A program made the translations under genes and the position numbers. DNA of 64,000 bases, from the NCBI RefSeq assembly GCF_002154695.1, contig NZ_MTAV01000004.1:58813-122812 (forward strand), given 5' to 3'. Below the pieces are notes generated by a model that saw nothing but the letters and a program-made list of their open reading frames with translations, was not told where the DNA came from and did not search any database. Of this stretch, positions 1-8,147 are shown in pieces. Numbering within the stretch: the first letter of the stretch is position 1; the number at the start of each line of letters is the position of its first letter. This DNA is from Nostoc sp. T09. GTDB taxonomy: Bacteria; Cyanobacteriota; Cyanobacteriia; Cyanobacteriales; Nostocaceae.

Positions 1-1
1 G

Positions 2-979
2 GGACGGCTGCATGAAGTATCAAAAAAGTTCCAAGATGCAGAAAAAATTTACCGACAACTGCTGCAAAGTACAACCAATACCAAAATCTTGGCGCAAGCA
101 CGTCAAGGTTTGCAGCGACTTAAAGAAATAGAACAAGAGGCAAGACAAAGAGCGATCGCCCAAGCAACAACTGAACCTAGTAATACAGAATTAGGCGTAC
201 TCGTCTTAGAACCTCTAAATAATGAACTAAAAGCCCAAGCAGCTCCCAAATTTGCCCAAATATTACAAATTGACGCCTACACTGCAAGGTTAACTTTACC
301 CAGTCGCGGCTGGAAGTTATATCGCACTGGACAAATAGGAGAACTTAAGTTTTACGGTACCCAACTACAGAAAGCTGGGATTCCTTGCTTTTGGGCAACA
401 ATCGCTGCAATTCAACAAATTCAAGTTTTCCAAGTCAATTATTTTGTAGAATCTGCCGCTAATACTACTGTTGTTTGCCAAAACCAGGCAAATCAAGTCG
501 GTTCTCTGACATTTAACTTGTCAGAAGTCAAAGCACGGGTGGCGGGACTATTGCCCATTTTTGAGCAAGTTGTAGATGTTGATGCGCACCGTAAACTAGA
601 ACGCAAAACTCAAACCCAAGACTATGCGCAATTTTGTGATTTACACTTACCAGGTAGGCGTTGTATTTTAAGAATTTCTGATAAAGGCTATGAATTCCAG
701 CAAGGATTAGAAATCACTCCTCAAACTAGCCAAAATACCATCAGAATTAATTGGAATCTTTTAGGTGAATGGCTTGAACAGCAACTACCTCACGTTAAAG
801 TCTGGTCAGATTTCACACCCTTTGCAGAGACAATATTAGATCAAACAGAAATGCTGGGTAACATCCAGTCTCACATTCACCTCTTTCGTAGAGATAAGAC
901 TAATTGGGACCCAGCATTTCATTTATATAGTGGACTTGTATTTTCAAACCTTACCCAGCACATAGATGGGGATAATTAG
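2..979 (+). CDS. TPR-like hypothetical protein, 5' end outside window
   Basis: The reading frame is open from the window edge, so the true start lies upstream. A TTG at 89 is only an internal possibility. The first ~45 visible residues are helical and resemble the end of a tetratricopeptide repeat (Tyr-Arg-Gln-Leu-Leu followed by an Ala/Gln-rich helix). A ~240-residue soluble region with mixed helices and strands follows; I do not recognise it. No signal peptide or membrane segment is visible in the part present. It ends 20 bases before the stop of the convergent gene at 999-1607. A cyanobacterial TPR protein of unknown role is the best description. Confidence 0.6.
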   Translation, partial: GRLHEVSKKFQDAEKIYRQLLQSTTNTKILAQARQGLQRLKEIEQEARQRAIAQATTEPSNTELGVLVLEPLNNELKAQAAPKFAQILQIDAYTARLTLPSRGWKLYRTGQIGELKFYGTQLQKAGIPCFWATIAAIQQIQVFQVNYFVESAANTTVVCQNQANQVGSLTFNLSEVKARVAGLLPIFEQVVDVDAHRKLERKTQTQDYAQFCDLHLPGRRCILRISDKGYEFQQGLEITPQTSQNTIRINWNLLGEWLEQQLPHVKVWSDFTPFAETILDQTEMLGNIQSHIHLFRRDKTNWDPAFHLYSGLVFSNLTQHIDGDN

Positions 980-998
980 CAACGCCTAATGCGTCAAT

Positions 999-1607
999 CT
1001 AGCCAGGAGTTTTGACTTGACGAGCCATGTCTAAGTAAGCACTCATATTAGCTCCTGGACGGCGGCGACCGTTAGTGCTAGCAACGGAAGCAGCAACATA
1101 TTTGGGTGCGAAGGTGGTTTCTTTTGGTGCTTCTTTGACTACTTTGGCTGATGCGGCTTTTTCATTATTGCCTGGTTCAATCGTCAGACCTTCAGCAGTC
1201 TGGACTAGCTTCACATCAGCTGGTTTTGGCTCTTTATCTGATTTTTTCTTAGATTTAGATGCAGCAGCTTTTGTGCCGTTCAATGACGCTGGCTTGGATG
1301 GCGCAGCAGCATCTGATTTAACGGTTTCTGGTACTTTCTTAGCATTATCTGCTACTGTCTCCGTTGCTTTCTTAGCACTCTCGGCAACGCTTTCTGTTGC
1401 TTTCTTAGCGCTCTGTGTAACGGTTTCTGCTGCTTTCTTTGCATTATCTGCTACTTCTTTAGCAGCCTCTTTAACCGCAGCTAGAGGGTTTGCATCCTTG
1501 GATTCATCGAGTTCCAAGTAGTAACCATTGCTTTTCTTATTTTTTCCTGGTAATAGTCCAGTCAGAAAACTGACAATACCTGAAATCAACTTTTTGATAA
1601 AATCCAT
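999..1607 (-). CDS. Ala/Lys-rich repeat protein with N-terminal amphipathic helix
   Basis: 202 residues. The first ~22 form a hydrophobic/amphipathic helix (Ile, Leu, Phe with Lys at both ends), which could sit on a membrane. Residues ~45-100 are four or five 11-residue repeats of the type Ala-Lys-Lys-Ala-Thr-Glu-Thr/Ser-Val, reminiscent of LEA or apolipoprotein-like amphipathic helices. The C-terminal half is low complexity, rich in Lys, Ala and Pro, and ends in a short Arg-rich segment. A strong ribosome binding site (AGGAGAG) lies 6 bases before the ATG. I do not recognise a named family. A membrane- or stress-associated role is a guess from composition. Confidence 0.75.
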   Translation of the reverse strand: MDFIKKLISGIVSFLTGLLPGKNKKSNGYYLELDESKDANPLAAVKEAAKEVADNAKKAAETVTQSAKKATESVAESAKKATETVADNAKKVPETVKSDAAAPSKPASLNGTKAAASKSKKKSDKEPKPADVKLVQTAEGLTIEPGNNEKAASAKVVKEAPKETTFAPKYVAASVASTNGRRRPGANMSAYLDMARQVKTPG

Positions 1608-2029
1608 TACAATCTCTCCTGCCTTTTATATCTAGGATTTTGACCGCAATTGTTAAAAATTACGACATTATGTTACATTTTTTTACTTCGTGTGATCCAA
1701 AATTAGGATGACAACCATTATTGAGTTTGTACTTAATTAACATTGTAGTAATAATACAGCGCAAGTCTTTTCAACTCATTTTTGCAAGCACCTGCAACCT
1801 GCATACAATGCATACACCAAGAATTAATTATTAAATTTTACTGTAACTCAGGGCAAGATTCTGAAAGGTAGCGTAATAAAAATTAACAATTATTTATTTG
1901 CTAAATAGCGATTGTTAGTTAAAAACATTAGCTTGCGTTTAACCAGCCAAACGAGTGTCATAGGTTATTTGTAAGTAACAATGGGACTCAGTTAAATTTT
2001 CTACAGAAGCGATCGGCAGAGATTTGGAA
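1608..2029. other. Intergenic region, no gene seen
   Basis: AT-rich spacer between two divergently transcribed genes. It should hold both promoters, but I could not assign a convincing -35/-10 pair. No tandem repeat, strong hairpin or small ORF with a ribosome binding site was seen. Confidence 0.5.
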
Positions 2030-2698
2030 ATGAACACTAACAATCAGCAGCGAAATCCCGTGTTGTTAGTACATGGCATTGATGACACAGGGGCAGTTTT
2101 CTATAGATTGGGGAAATATTTAAAACAACTAGGTTGGTCTGTATATGCCTTAGATCTAGTGCCCAATAATGGTGCTGTAGGTTTGGATGAGTTGGCAAAA
2201 CAGGTAGCCAATTATGTAGCCAAAGAATTTCCACCAGAACAACCACTGGATCTAGTTGCTTTCAGCATGGGAGGAATTGTCAGTCGTTACTATATCCAGC
2301 GACTTGAGGGAATTAAGCGTGTACAGCGGTTTATTACGATTTCTTCGCCCCACAATGGCACTGTAATTGCTTATGGTTCCCAACGACCAGGTTGTGTGCA
2401 AATGCGCCCCAACAGTGCTTTTCTCAAAGATTTGAATTCTGATGTGGCGATGTTGAAAGAGCTAAATTTCACATCAATCTGGACTCCTTATGATTTGATG
2501 ATAGTTCCAGCCAAGAGTTCACAAATACCATTGGGAAAAGAGGTAATATTGCCTGTGGCATTACACCCTTGGATGCTGTCAGATTCTAGGTGTTTGTCAG
2601 TAGTAGCAGAAACATTGGCAGAGCCGATTAAACCCTATCCCCAATTTGCGAATACTCAGAACTTCCAAAAATTGCCTCTGGGTGACGGTAATATTTGA
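2030..2698 (+). CDS. Lipase-like alpha/beta hydrolase
   Basis: 222 residues from ATG 2030; an in-frame TTG lies two codons upstream. The opening strand and oxyanion region (Val-Leu-Leu-Val-His-Gly) sit at residues ~11-16. The nucleophile elbow is Ala-Phe-Ser-Met-Gly-Gly at ~81-86, and a Ser-Ser-Pro-His-Asn segment follows, all typical of the bacterial triacylglycerol lipase / LipA-EstA group (Lipase_2 type). No signal peptide is visible, so it is probably cytoplasmic or exported without one. Substrate cannot be read from the sequence. Its 3' end overlaps the convergent VOC gene by 71 bases. Confidence 0.82.
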   Translation: MNTNNQQRNPVLLVHGIDDTGAVFYRLGKYLKQLGWSVYALDLVPNNGAVGLDELAKQVANYVAKEFPPEQPLDLVAFSMGGIVSRYYIQRLEGIKRVQRFITISSPHNGTVIAYGSQRPGCVQMRPNSAFLKDLNSDVAMLKELNFTSIWTPYDLMIVPAKSSQIPLGKEVILPVALHPWMLSDSRCLSVVAETLAEPIKPYPQFANTQNFQKLPLGDGNI

Positions 2699-3059
2699 AC
2701 TCCATTAAGTTGTAAAAGGGATCTTCTAAAAAGAAAGTGTGATGCTCTAGAGGTAAACCAACAAAGCGGTTTTTGGGTTCTTCTCGAAAAAGTAGCTTTT
2801 GCTGTTGTGCTCTTTCTAGTAAATCTTGCCAGTCTTTTTCGGTAGTAAAAACTAGCCCAAAGTGTCTGGGATAGATACCGCGTTGCGGTGTCAAAGGTTC
2901 TTTGGTGACGTGAGCTACCAACTGATGACCGTATAAATTGAGAATTAAGGCGTGAGGGTTTTCACGGCCAGAAATACAGCCCAAGCCATCGACATAATAT
3001 GCTTTTGTCTCGGCAATGTTGGTTACAGGAAAGGCAAGATGAAAAAAAGTTTTGTTCAT
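2628..3059 (-). CDS. VOC (glyoxalase/dioxygenase fold) protein
   Basis: 143 residues. It starts with the usual VOC opening (Phe-His-Leu-Ala-Phe-Pro-Val) and the helix Thr-Lys-Ala-Tyr-Tyr-Val-Asp-Gly-Leu-Gly. The second beta-alpha-beta module contains His-Phe-Gly-Leu-Val-Phe (~88) and ends in the strand Phe-Phe-Leu-Glu-Asp-Pro...Leu-Met-Glu-Phe-Lys-Tyr-Tyr (~130-145 region). His and Glu at these positions are typical metal ligands of the superfamily. The family includes glyoxalases, dioxygenases and antibiotic-binding proteins; the actual reaction is not readable. Confidence 0.85.
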   Translation of the reverse strand: MNKTFFHLAFPVTNIAETKAYYVDGLGCISGRENPHALILNLYGHQLVAHVTKEPLTPQRGIYPRHFGLVFTTEKDWQDLLERAQQQKLLFREEPKNRFVGLPLEHHTFFLEDPFYNLMEFKYYRHPEAIFGSSEYSQIGDRV

Positions 3060-3457
3060 AGCTTTTGCCTAGAACACTAGTAGTTATTGGTACTATAGCA
3101 ATCTGATTTGATTCCTCAACTTACAAAGTAGAGGTAGGAGACAGGGAACAAAAAAGGTAGAAGTGTACCTAGCTTCGCAAAAGTCAAATACGAGTCCTAT
3201 ATATATAAATTTATCTATAAATTTATTCTTAACCGCCCAATTATACTAATTTTGACGAAGGGTCAAAAGTCCTACGTTCAATAACAAATGCCCAATGCCT
3301 AATAGACGATTCAATTTTGAATTGCATAATGGGGTACTAGCTTTATCCGGAGAGAGGAGAAAAAATCTGTAATTCTTGAATTATGGGGTCGAGAGGATTA
3401 AGCATCAAAGTCATAAATTCGCTATTGTGTTGATATTCGGGACAAACTAATTGTGAT
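3060..3457. other. Intergenic region with a MITE-like repeat
   Basis: Holds the short inverted-repeat element at 3094-3201 and a heptamer-type repeat (AATGCCC / AATGCCT) near 3286-3302. No supported gene was found; a 70-codon minus-strand frame overlaps the next gene and has no ribosome binding site. Confidence 0.55.
3094..3201 (+). repeat. MITE-like element, family A, copy 1
   Basis: About 108 bp bounded by imperfect terminal inverted repeats: TATAGCAATCTGATTTGA at the left and the complement of TATAGGACTCGTATTTGA at the right. The interior contains a G-rich GTAGAGGTAGG...GGGAACA segment. Related copies lie at 11806-11919 and, inverted, at 57699-57807. No coding capacity, so any movement would depend on a transposase supplied elsewhere. 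Confidence 0.7.
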
Positions 3458-4264
3458 GTGTTGCTGATGCTCTCTTTCTTTGATTCTGCAAATCCTTGGT
3501 TGTTGGGAGTCGGATTAAACGCAATTTTGTTAGGTTTAGTTTGGATTGCTCCCAAAAAGCTGCTTACCCCAGCTGGCTTATTCCACGCCTGGGTATTGGG
3601 TGTAATTATTTGGGGAACATTGGGTTGGCGAGGGTATCTAGTAGTAGCATTTTATTTTCTTGTTGGTTCCGGGGTGACGCGTATAGGAATAGCACAAAAA
3701 GAAGCGGAAGGCATTGCTGAAAAGCGTTCTGGTGCAAGAGGTCCGGAGAATGTTTGGGGTTCGGCGTTGATTGCAGCGCTGTGTGCTTTGGGAATCGGAA
3801 TTTTAAATGCAAGATTATTTGCTTCCATTCCCCAATCTCTATCTCTTAGTCTCCAATCTCTACTTTTGTTAGGCTATGTAGCGAGTTTCAGTACCAAACT
3901 TTCTGATACCTGTGCTAGTGAAGTGGGTAAAGCATACGGTAAGCGAACCTTTTTAATTACCACAATGCAACCAGTACCTCGCGGGACAGAAGGAGCAGTT
4001 AGTTTAGAAGGAACTTTAGCTGGTGTGGTGGCTTCAATTGCGATCGCTTTTCTGGGTTGGGGAGTAGGTTTAATTGACCTTTTGGGGGTGGTTTGGTGTG
4101 CGATCGCTGCTTTGATTGCTACCAGTTTAGAAAGTGTGATTGGCGCAACGCTGCAATCTAAATACACCTGGCTGACTAATGAAGTGGTCAATATTCTCAA
4201 TACATTCATCGGTGCGATCGCTGCTATGTTACTTGCCTTCACATCGGCTAGTCTGATTGCTTAA
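3458..4264 (+). CDS. DUF92/TIGR00297 membrane protein (VTE6-like)
   Basis: 268 residues from GTG 3458, highly hydrophobic with about six or seven membrane segments. Family signatures seen: Arg-Gly-Pro-Glu-Asn-Val-Trp-Gly-Ser-Ala at ~94-103, Lys-Leu-Ser-Asp-Thr-Cys-Ala-Ser-Glu-Val-Gly at ~148-158, and Pro-Arg-Gly-Thr-Glu-Gly-Ala-Val-Ser at ~175-183. The plant member VTE6 is a phytyl-phosphate kinase of the tocopherol/phylloquinone salvage pathway, and cyanobacterial homologues are thought to act the same way. Assignment to the family is firm; the kinase activity here is by homology only. Confidence 0.85.
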   Translation: MLLMLSFFDSANPWLLGVGLNAILLGLVWIAPKKLLTPAGLFHAWVLGVIIWGTLGWRGYLVVAFYFLVGSGVTRIGIAQKEAEGIAEKRSGARGPENVWGSALIAALCALGIGILNARLFASIPQSLSLSLQSLLLLGYVASFSTKLSDTCASEVGKAYGKRTFLITTMQPVPRGTEGAVSLEGTLAGVVASIAIAFLGWGVGLIDLLGVVWCAIAALIATSLESVIGATLQSKYTWLTNEVVNILNTFIGAIAAMLLAFTSASLIA

Positions 4265-4618
4265 TTAAGTAGATTGGCATAAATAAAGTTAATTTTTAAG
4301 GGTTGTCATTTATCATTGCTCATTGATCGTTTGTAAAAGTCTCAGGTACTTTTACAGTTTTGAGTGTAAATAGAATGATTCCCGTCCACATACTTATCTG
4401 TAAAAGATATAAATATATGCAAGATTTTTCAGTAGGTAAAAGCTGAGTTTGGCAATTCCTTTCTGATTAGATAATATTAGTAAATATTAAAAATAATTTT
4501 ATAAATAAATTTATAAAATTATTTTTGGTAACAGATTTAACCAATAATATTAGCTATCTCTAGATTGTTACAAATATGTTTGTATAAAATATTATACATT
4601 TTTCTACGTAATAGGTTT
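4265..4618. other. AT-rich intergenic region
   Basis: Very AT-rich spacer (TTATAAAATTATTTTT-like stretches near 4490-4525) that probably carries the promoter of the parvulin/ABC exporter pair. A frame opening at 4565 extends the next gene upstream, but that segment reads as unlikely hydrophobic sequence, so I do not take it as coding. Confidence 0.45.
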
Positions 4619-5377
4619 ATGGAATCTTTATCATTTTTAACTGTTGATAACCGACCGATTTCTATTGAACAAGCAGTAAAATATCTGCAAGCCTCTGGCA
4701 AATTGACGCAATTTATTGGCGATATTATCCGCCAGTACATAATTGAGCAAGAAATCAGTATGCGAGACGATATTGATATCAGTTCGGCTTTAACAGAACA
4801 GACAATTATTGATTTTCGTCTCAAAAATCAACTAACTGAACCTCAAATTTTCCAAGAATGGTTAAAGAAAAATGGCACAGATTACGCTACATTTCACTCA
4901 TCAATTGCCTTTGGCTTTAAGTTAGAAAAACTGAAAGCTTTAATTACAGAACCAAAACTCCCTGAGTATTTTATTGAACGCAAAATTTATCTGGACAGGG
5001 TGGTACTTTCGAGGATTTTTGTTGATAATCGCGAACTCAGTGAAGAACTACAAACTCAAATCGAAGAAGGAGGTAGTTTTGAGCAACTAGCTAAAGAGTA
5101 TTCACTAGCAGACGATCGCATTGTCAATGGCATGATGGGACCAATCAGCCGGGGAACATTGCCAGATATATTGAGGGCTGCGATTGATGCAGCAATTCCC
5201 GGACAATTGATTGGACCAATAGAACTCGACGGACGTTATGGTTTGTTTCGATTAGAACAATTTCTGCCAGCCTCTTTAGAAGATACTCAACTAAAGCAAG
5301 CACTACAAAATGAATTGTTTGAGAAATGGTTAGCAGAGAAAATTCAAAAGCTGACAGTCAAATTACAAGTGAAATAA
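4619..5377 (+). CDS. Parvulin-type peptidyl-prolyl isomerase
   Basis: 252 residues from ATG 4619. An upstream in-frame ATG (4565) was rejected because the extra 18 residues are unlike the family. The N-terminal ~115 residues are a SurA/PpiC-like helical region; residues ~118-215 resemble a rotamase domain with Ser-Arg-Ile-Phe-Val-Asp, Gly-Gly-Ser-Phe-Glu-Gln-Leu-Ala-Lys-Glu-Tyr-Ser and Gly-Pro-Ile-Ser-Arg-Gly-Thr-Leu. No signal peptide is evident. The downstream ABC exporter overlaps its last 52 bases, suggesting coupled translation. In cyanobacteria such pairs occur in peptide or type I secretion loci; I infer it helps fold or present the exported substrate. Confidence 0.85.
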   Translation: MESLSFLTVDNRPISIEQAVKYLQASGKLTQFIGDIIRQYIIEQEISMRDDIDISSALTEQTIIDFRLKNQLTEPQIFQEWLKKNGTDYATFHSSIAFGFKLEKLKALITEPKLPEYFIERKIYLDRVVLSRIFVDNRELSEELQTQIEEGGSFEQLAKEYSLADDRIVNGMMGPISRGTLPDILRAAIDAAIPGQLIGPIELDGRYGLFRLEQFLPASLEDTQLKQALQNELFEKWLAEKIQKLTVKLQVK

Positions 5378-8028
5378 AACTTCTGGATACTCAATCTCTA
5401 CGAATAAACGTGCTAGCTTCTGTACCGTGGAATCAACCGCCGCTATGCTGGCTTACTCCTGAACAACAATCCCGATTACAAAATCAATCAGAAATTCGTC
5501 GGTATCGTTTAGGAGAAAAAATCTGGTCAACCAAAACCGGAGGCCACCATTTTTTTATTGTCACTGGTAAAGTTCGCTTGCGAGAAGAAGATGTTGGCAA
5601 GCCGCTAGCAGCTTTACAACCAGGAGACTGGTTTGGGGACTTACAAAAGTTATCTGTAGAGTGCAAAGCTGTAGCTGCTAGTAAAGAAGTAATAGTAGTG
5701 TCTTGGGATGCAGCACTGTGGATAGAAGTTTTAACGCCAGAAATGGAAAGCTTCTGGCAAGGTTCACAAGTTGAGGGGGAAGAGGAAGTAGGAGGAGACA
5801 ACAGACAGGGGGAAGACAAGGGAGCATTATCCCCCTTACCCCCCTTGTCCCCCAGTTCCCAATCTTCACTCCCCAGTCCCCAGCCACCCACACCAACAAT
5901 CTTTAATTATCCTTTCGTTGCTAGCTGGAATACAGCAGCCGCTTGTTTAACAATGGTGGCGCAACATTTGGATAATGCTGTGAAACTGGAATGGGTACAA
6001 CGTCAACTTAGAGGACAACGCCCAAAAAATGTTGTCGAAGCAGCAGAAAAGTTAGGGTTGGTGTTGCAGCGGTTGCAAATTAGTTGGAGCGATTTGCGAC
6101 AGTTGTCATTTCCAGCTTTAATGCAGTGGAATTCTGGCTCTCAATCGACTCCTACCTGGGTAGTCGCCTATGGAGTTAAAGGCGATCGCTTGATTATAGC
6201 CAATCCCTTAAATGGCGATCGCACTTGCGAAAGCCTGCCCCAATCAGTGGTTGAAGCGGCTTGGGATGGGCAGATGTGGCAAGTAGAACTCATCTCCCAG
6301 CAAGAGAAATTTAACCTCAGTTGGTTTACTCCCGCAGTTTGGAAATACCGGAAATTACTAGGCGAAGTATTGCTAGCGTCCTTGACATTGCAGCTTTTGG
6401 GGTTAGCAACACCGCTAATTACTCAAGTCGTCATCGATAAAGTCATGGTGCAGGAGAGTTTACCGACTCTCGATGTCATGGCGATCGCACTGTTACTGGT
6501 AGCAATATTTGAAGCTGTACTCGGCATTCTGCGTCTATTTATCTTCACCCATACAGCGCGACGTTTAGATTTAAGTTTATCGGCACAGCTATTTCGCCAC
6601 TTAATGCGTTTGCCTTTAGCTTATTTTGAGTCGCGGCGTGTCGGAGACACAGTAGCCAGAGTTCAAGAACTAGAACAAATCCGCCAGTTTCTCACAGGTA
6701 CAGCCTTAACGGTGATTTTGGATAGCATCTTTGCTGTGGTGTATTTAGCATTGATGTTTTATTACAATATCCCCCTTACCTTTGTGGCGTTGGCAGTACT
6801 GCCGCTATTTGCGACGTTAACGATAGTTTCTACACCAATTCTTCGCAATTGGCTCAACGAAACCTTTAACCGCAGTGCTGATAGTCAATCATTTTTAGTC
6901 GAGACAGTTACCGGAATCCACTCAGTTAAAGCCCATGCAGCCGAACCAGTTGCACGCGATCGCTGGGAAGGTTTATTTGCTCGCTTCATTCGCACCAGTT
7001 TTAAAGCCTCGACTACCTCCAACATCAGCAGTAATCTCGGTGACTTTCTCACCAATTTGTCCACCTTGCTAATTCTCTGGTTTGGAGCCAAATTAGTCAT
7101 CGACCAGAAACTCACCATTGGTCAACTTGTAGCTTTTCAAATGTTATCGGGAAGAGTCACCGGACCATTGTTGCGCTTAGTGCAGTTGTGGCAAAATCTG
7201 CAACAAGTCTTACTTTCAGTGGACCGGATTGGTGATATTCTGAACGTTGCTCCAGAAGCAGAACCAGGAACAGGTTTAGTTTTACCTGCGTTGAACGGAC
7301 AAATCACTTTTGAGCAAGTTTTTTTCCGCTATCAAGCAAGTACTGAACCAGTTCTACGCGGCATTTCTTTCAATGTTGAACCAGGGCAATTTGTGGGTAT
7401 TGTTGGACGCAGTGGTTCTGGTAAAAGTACCCTGTCTAAATTATTGCAACGCCTTTATCAAATTGAATCAGGACGTATCCTCATAGATGGTTTTGATATT
7501 AAAAGTGCTGATTTAGCTTCACTAAGACAACAAATTGGTGTAGTTCTCCAAGAAGACTTTTTATTCAACGGTTCAATCTTAGAAAATATCACCCTGGGTA
7601 GCTCTGATATTACCGCAGAGCAAGTAGTAGAAGCTGCAAGACTAGCTGTAGCCCACGACTTCATTAGTCAATTACCTTATGGTTACGAAACCAACGTTGG
7701 TGAACGCGGTACGGCTTTATCTGGTGGACAAAGACAACGGATAGCCTTAGCGCGATTGTTCCTCTCCTCAGCCCCGATTCTAATTTTGGATGAAGCCACC
7801 AGTGCTTTAGATAGTGAAACCGAGCAGCAAGTATTACAAAACCTGCAAAAAATTTCCGCCAACCGCACCGTATTTCTAATTGCACACCGTTTTGCTCCCC
7901 TCAAACGTGCGGATTTGATTTTGGTGATGGAGCAAGGTGTCATTGCAGAACGTGGTACCCACCCACAATTGTTACAACAAAAGGGGTTGTACTGGTCACT
8001 TTATCAAAGGCAGCAGGCAAACATTTAG
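5326..8028 (+). CDS. ABC exporter with cNMP-like and degenerate C39 domains
   Basis: 900 residues. Domain order: cyclic-nucleotide-binding-like barrel (~45-145), Pro/Ser-rich linker (~150-188), C39-peptidase-like domain (~190-320), six-helix ABC membrane domain (~340-640), nucleotide-binding domain (~655-895). The NBD has Walker A Gly-Arg-Ser-Gly-Ser-Gly-Lys-Ser at ~694, signature Leu-Ser-Gly-Gly-Gln, Walker B Leu-Asp-Glu-Ala-Thr and the H-loop His. In the C39 region the usual Asp-Cys-Gly is replaced (Asn-Thr-Ala-Ala-Ala-Cys) and the usual catalytic His before Trp-Val-Val is Thr. The domain is therefore probably a non-cutting substrate docker, as in HlyB. No membrane-fusion partner is adjacent. 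Confidence 0.9.
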   Translation: MVSRENSKADSQITSEIKLLDTQSLRINVLASVPWNQPPLCWLTPEQQSRLQNQSEIRRYRLGEKIWSTKTGGHHFFIVTGKVRLREEDVGKPLAALQPGDWFGDLQKLSVECKAVAASKEVIVVSWDAALWIEVLTPEMESFWQGSQVEGEEEVGGDNRQGEDKGALSPLPPLSPSSQSSLPSPQPPTPTIFNYPFVASWNTAAACLTMVAQHLDNAVKLEWVQRQLRGQRPKNVVEAAEKLGLVLQRLQISWSDLRQLSFPALMQWNSGSQSTPTWVVAYGVKGDRLIIANPLNGDRTCESLPQSVVEAAWDGQMWQVELISQQEKFNLSWFTPAVWKYRKLLGEVLLASLTLQLLGLATPLITQVVIDKVMVQESLPTLDVMAIALLLVAIFEAVLGILRLFIFTHTARRLDLSLSAQLFRHLMRLPLAYFESRRVGDTVARVQELEQIRQFLTGTALTVILDSIFAVVYLALMFYYNIPLTFVALAVLPLFATLTIVSTPILRNWLNETFNRSADSQSFLVETVTGIHSVKAHAAEPVARDRWEGLFARFIRTSFKASTTSNISSNLGDFLTNLSTLLILWFGAKLVIDQKLTIGQLVAFQMLSGRVTGPLLRLVQLWQNLQQVLLSVDRIGDILNVAPEAEPGTGLVLPALNGQITFEQVFFRYQASTEPVLRGISFNVEPGQFVGIVGRSGSGKSTLSKLLQRLYQIESGRILIDGFDIKSADLASLRQQIGVVLQEDFLFNGSILENITLGSSDITAEQVVEAARLAVAHDFISQLPYGYETNVGERGTALSGGQRQRIALARLFLSSAPILILDEATSALDSETEQQVLQNLQKISANRTVFLIAHRFAPLKRADLILVMEQGVIAERGTHPQLLQQKGLYWSLYQRQQANI
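5775..5890 (+). repeat. G-rich/C-rich inverted segment inside the exporter gene
   Basis: A purine-rich stretch (GGGGGAAGACAAGGG) is followed within ~10 bases by a pyrimidine-rich stretch ending CCTTGTCCCCC, able to fold back on itself. It encodes the Pro/Ser linker between the cNMP-like and C39-like domains. Similar G-rich tracts lie between genes at 13723-13757 and 21718-21765, so this looks like an interspersed repeat captured in frame. Confidence 0.6.
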
Positions 8029-8147
8029 GGTAAGCAGTGACGCAAATAAAGCTGTATATTCACTCATCAGGGTCATCTTCTATCCTTTGATGGTCTTTAC
8101 GAAAAATTGCTTGATTTAGGCACGCATTAGCTTAGCAAATTTGGGAA

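Noticed and set aside
1075..1521. 148-codon plus-strand frame opposite the Ala/Lys-rich gene
   Set aside because: It is the complement of repetitive coding sequence; the minus-strand gene has the strong ribosome binding site.
3343..3555. 70-codon minus-strand frame overlapping the start of the DUF92 gene
   Set aside because: No ribosome binding site and it overlaps a well-supported gene.
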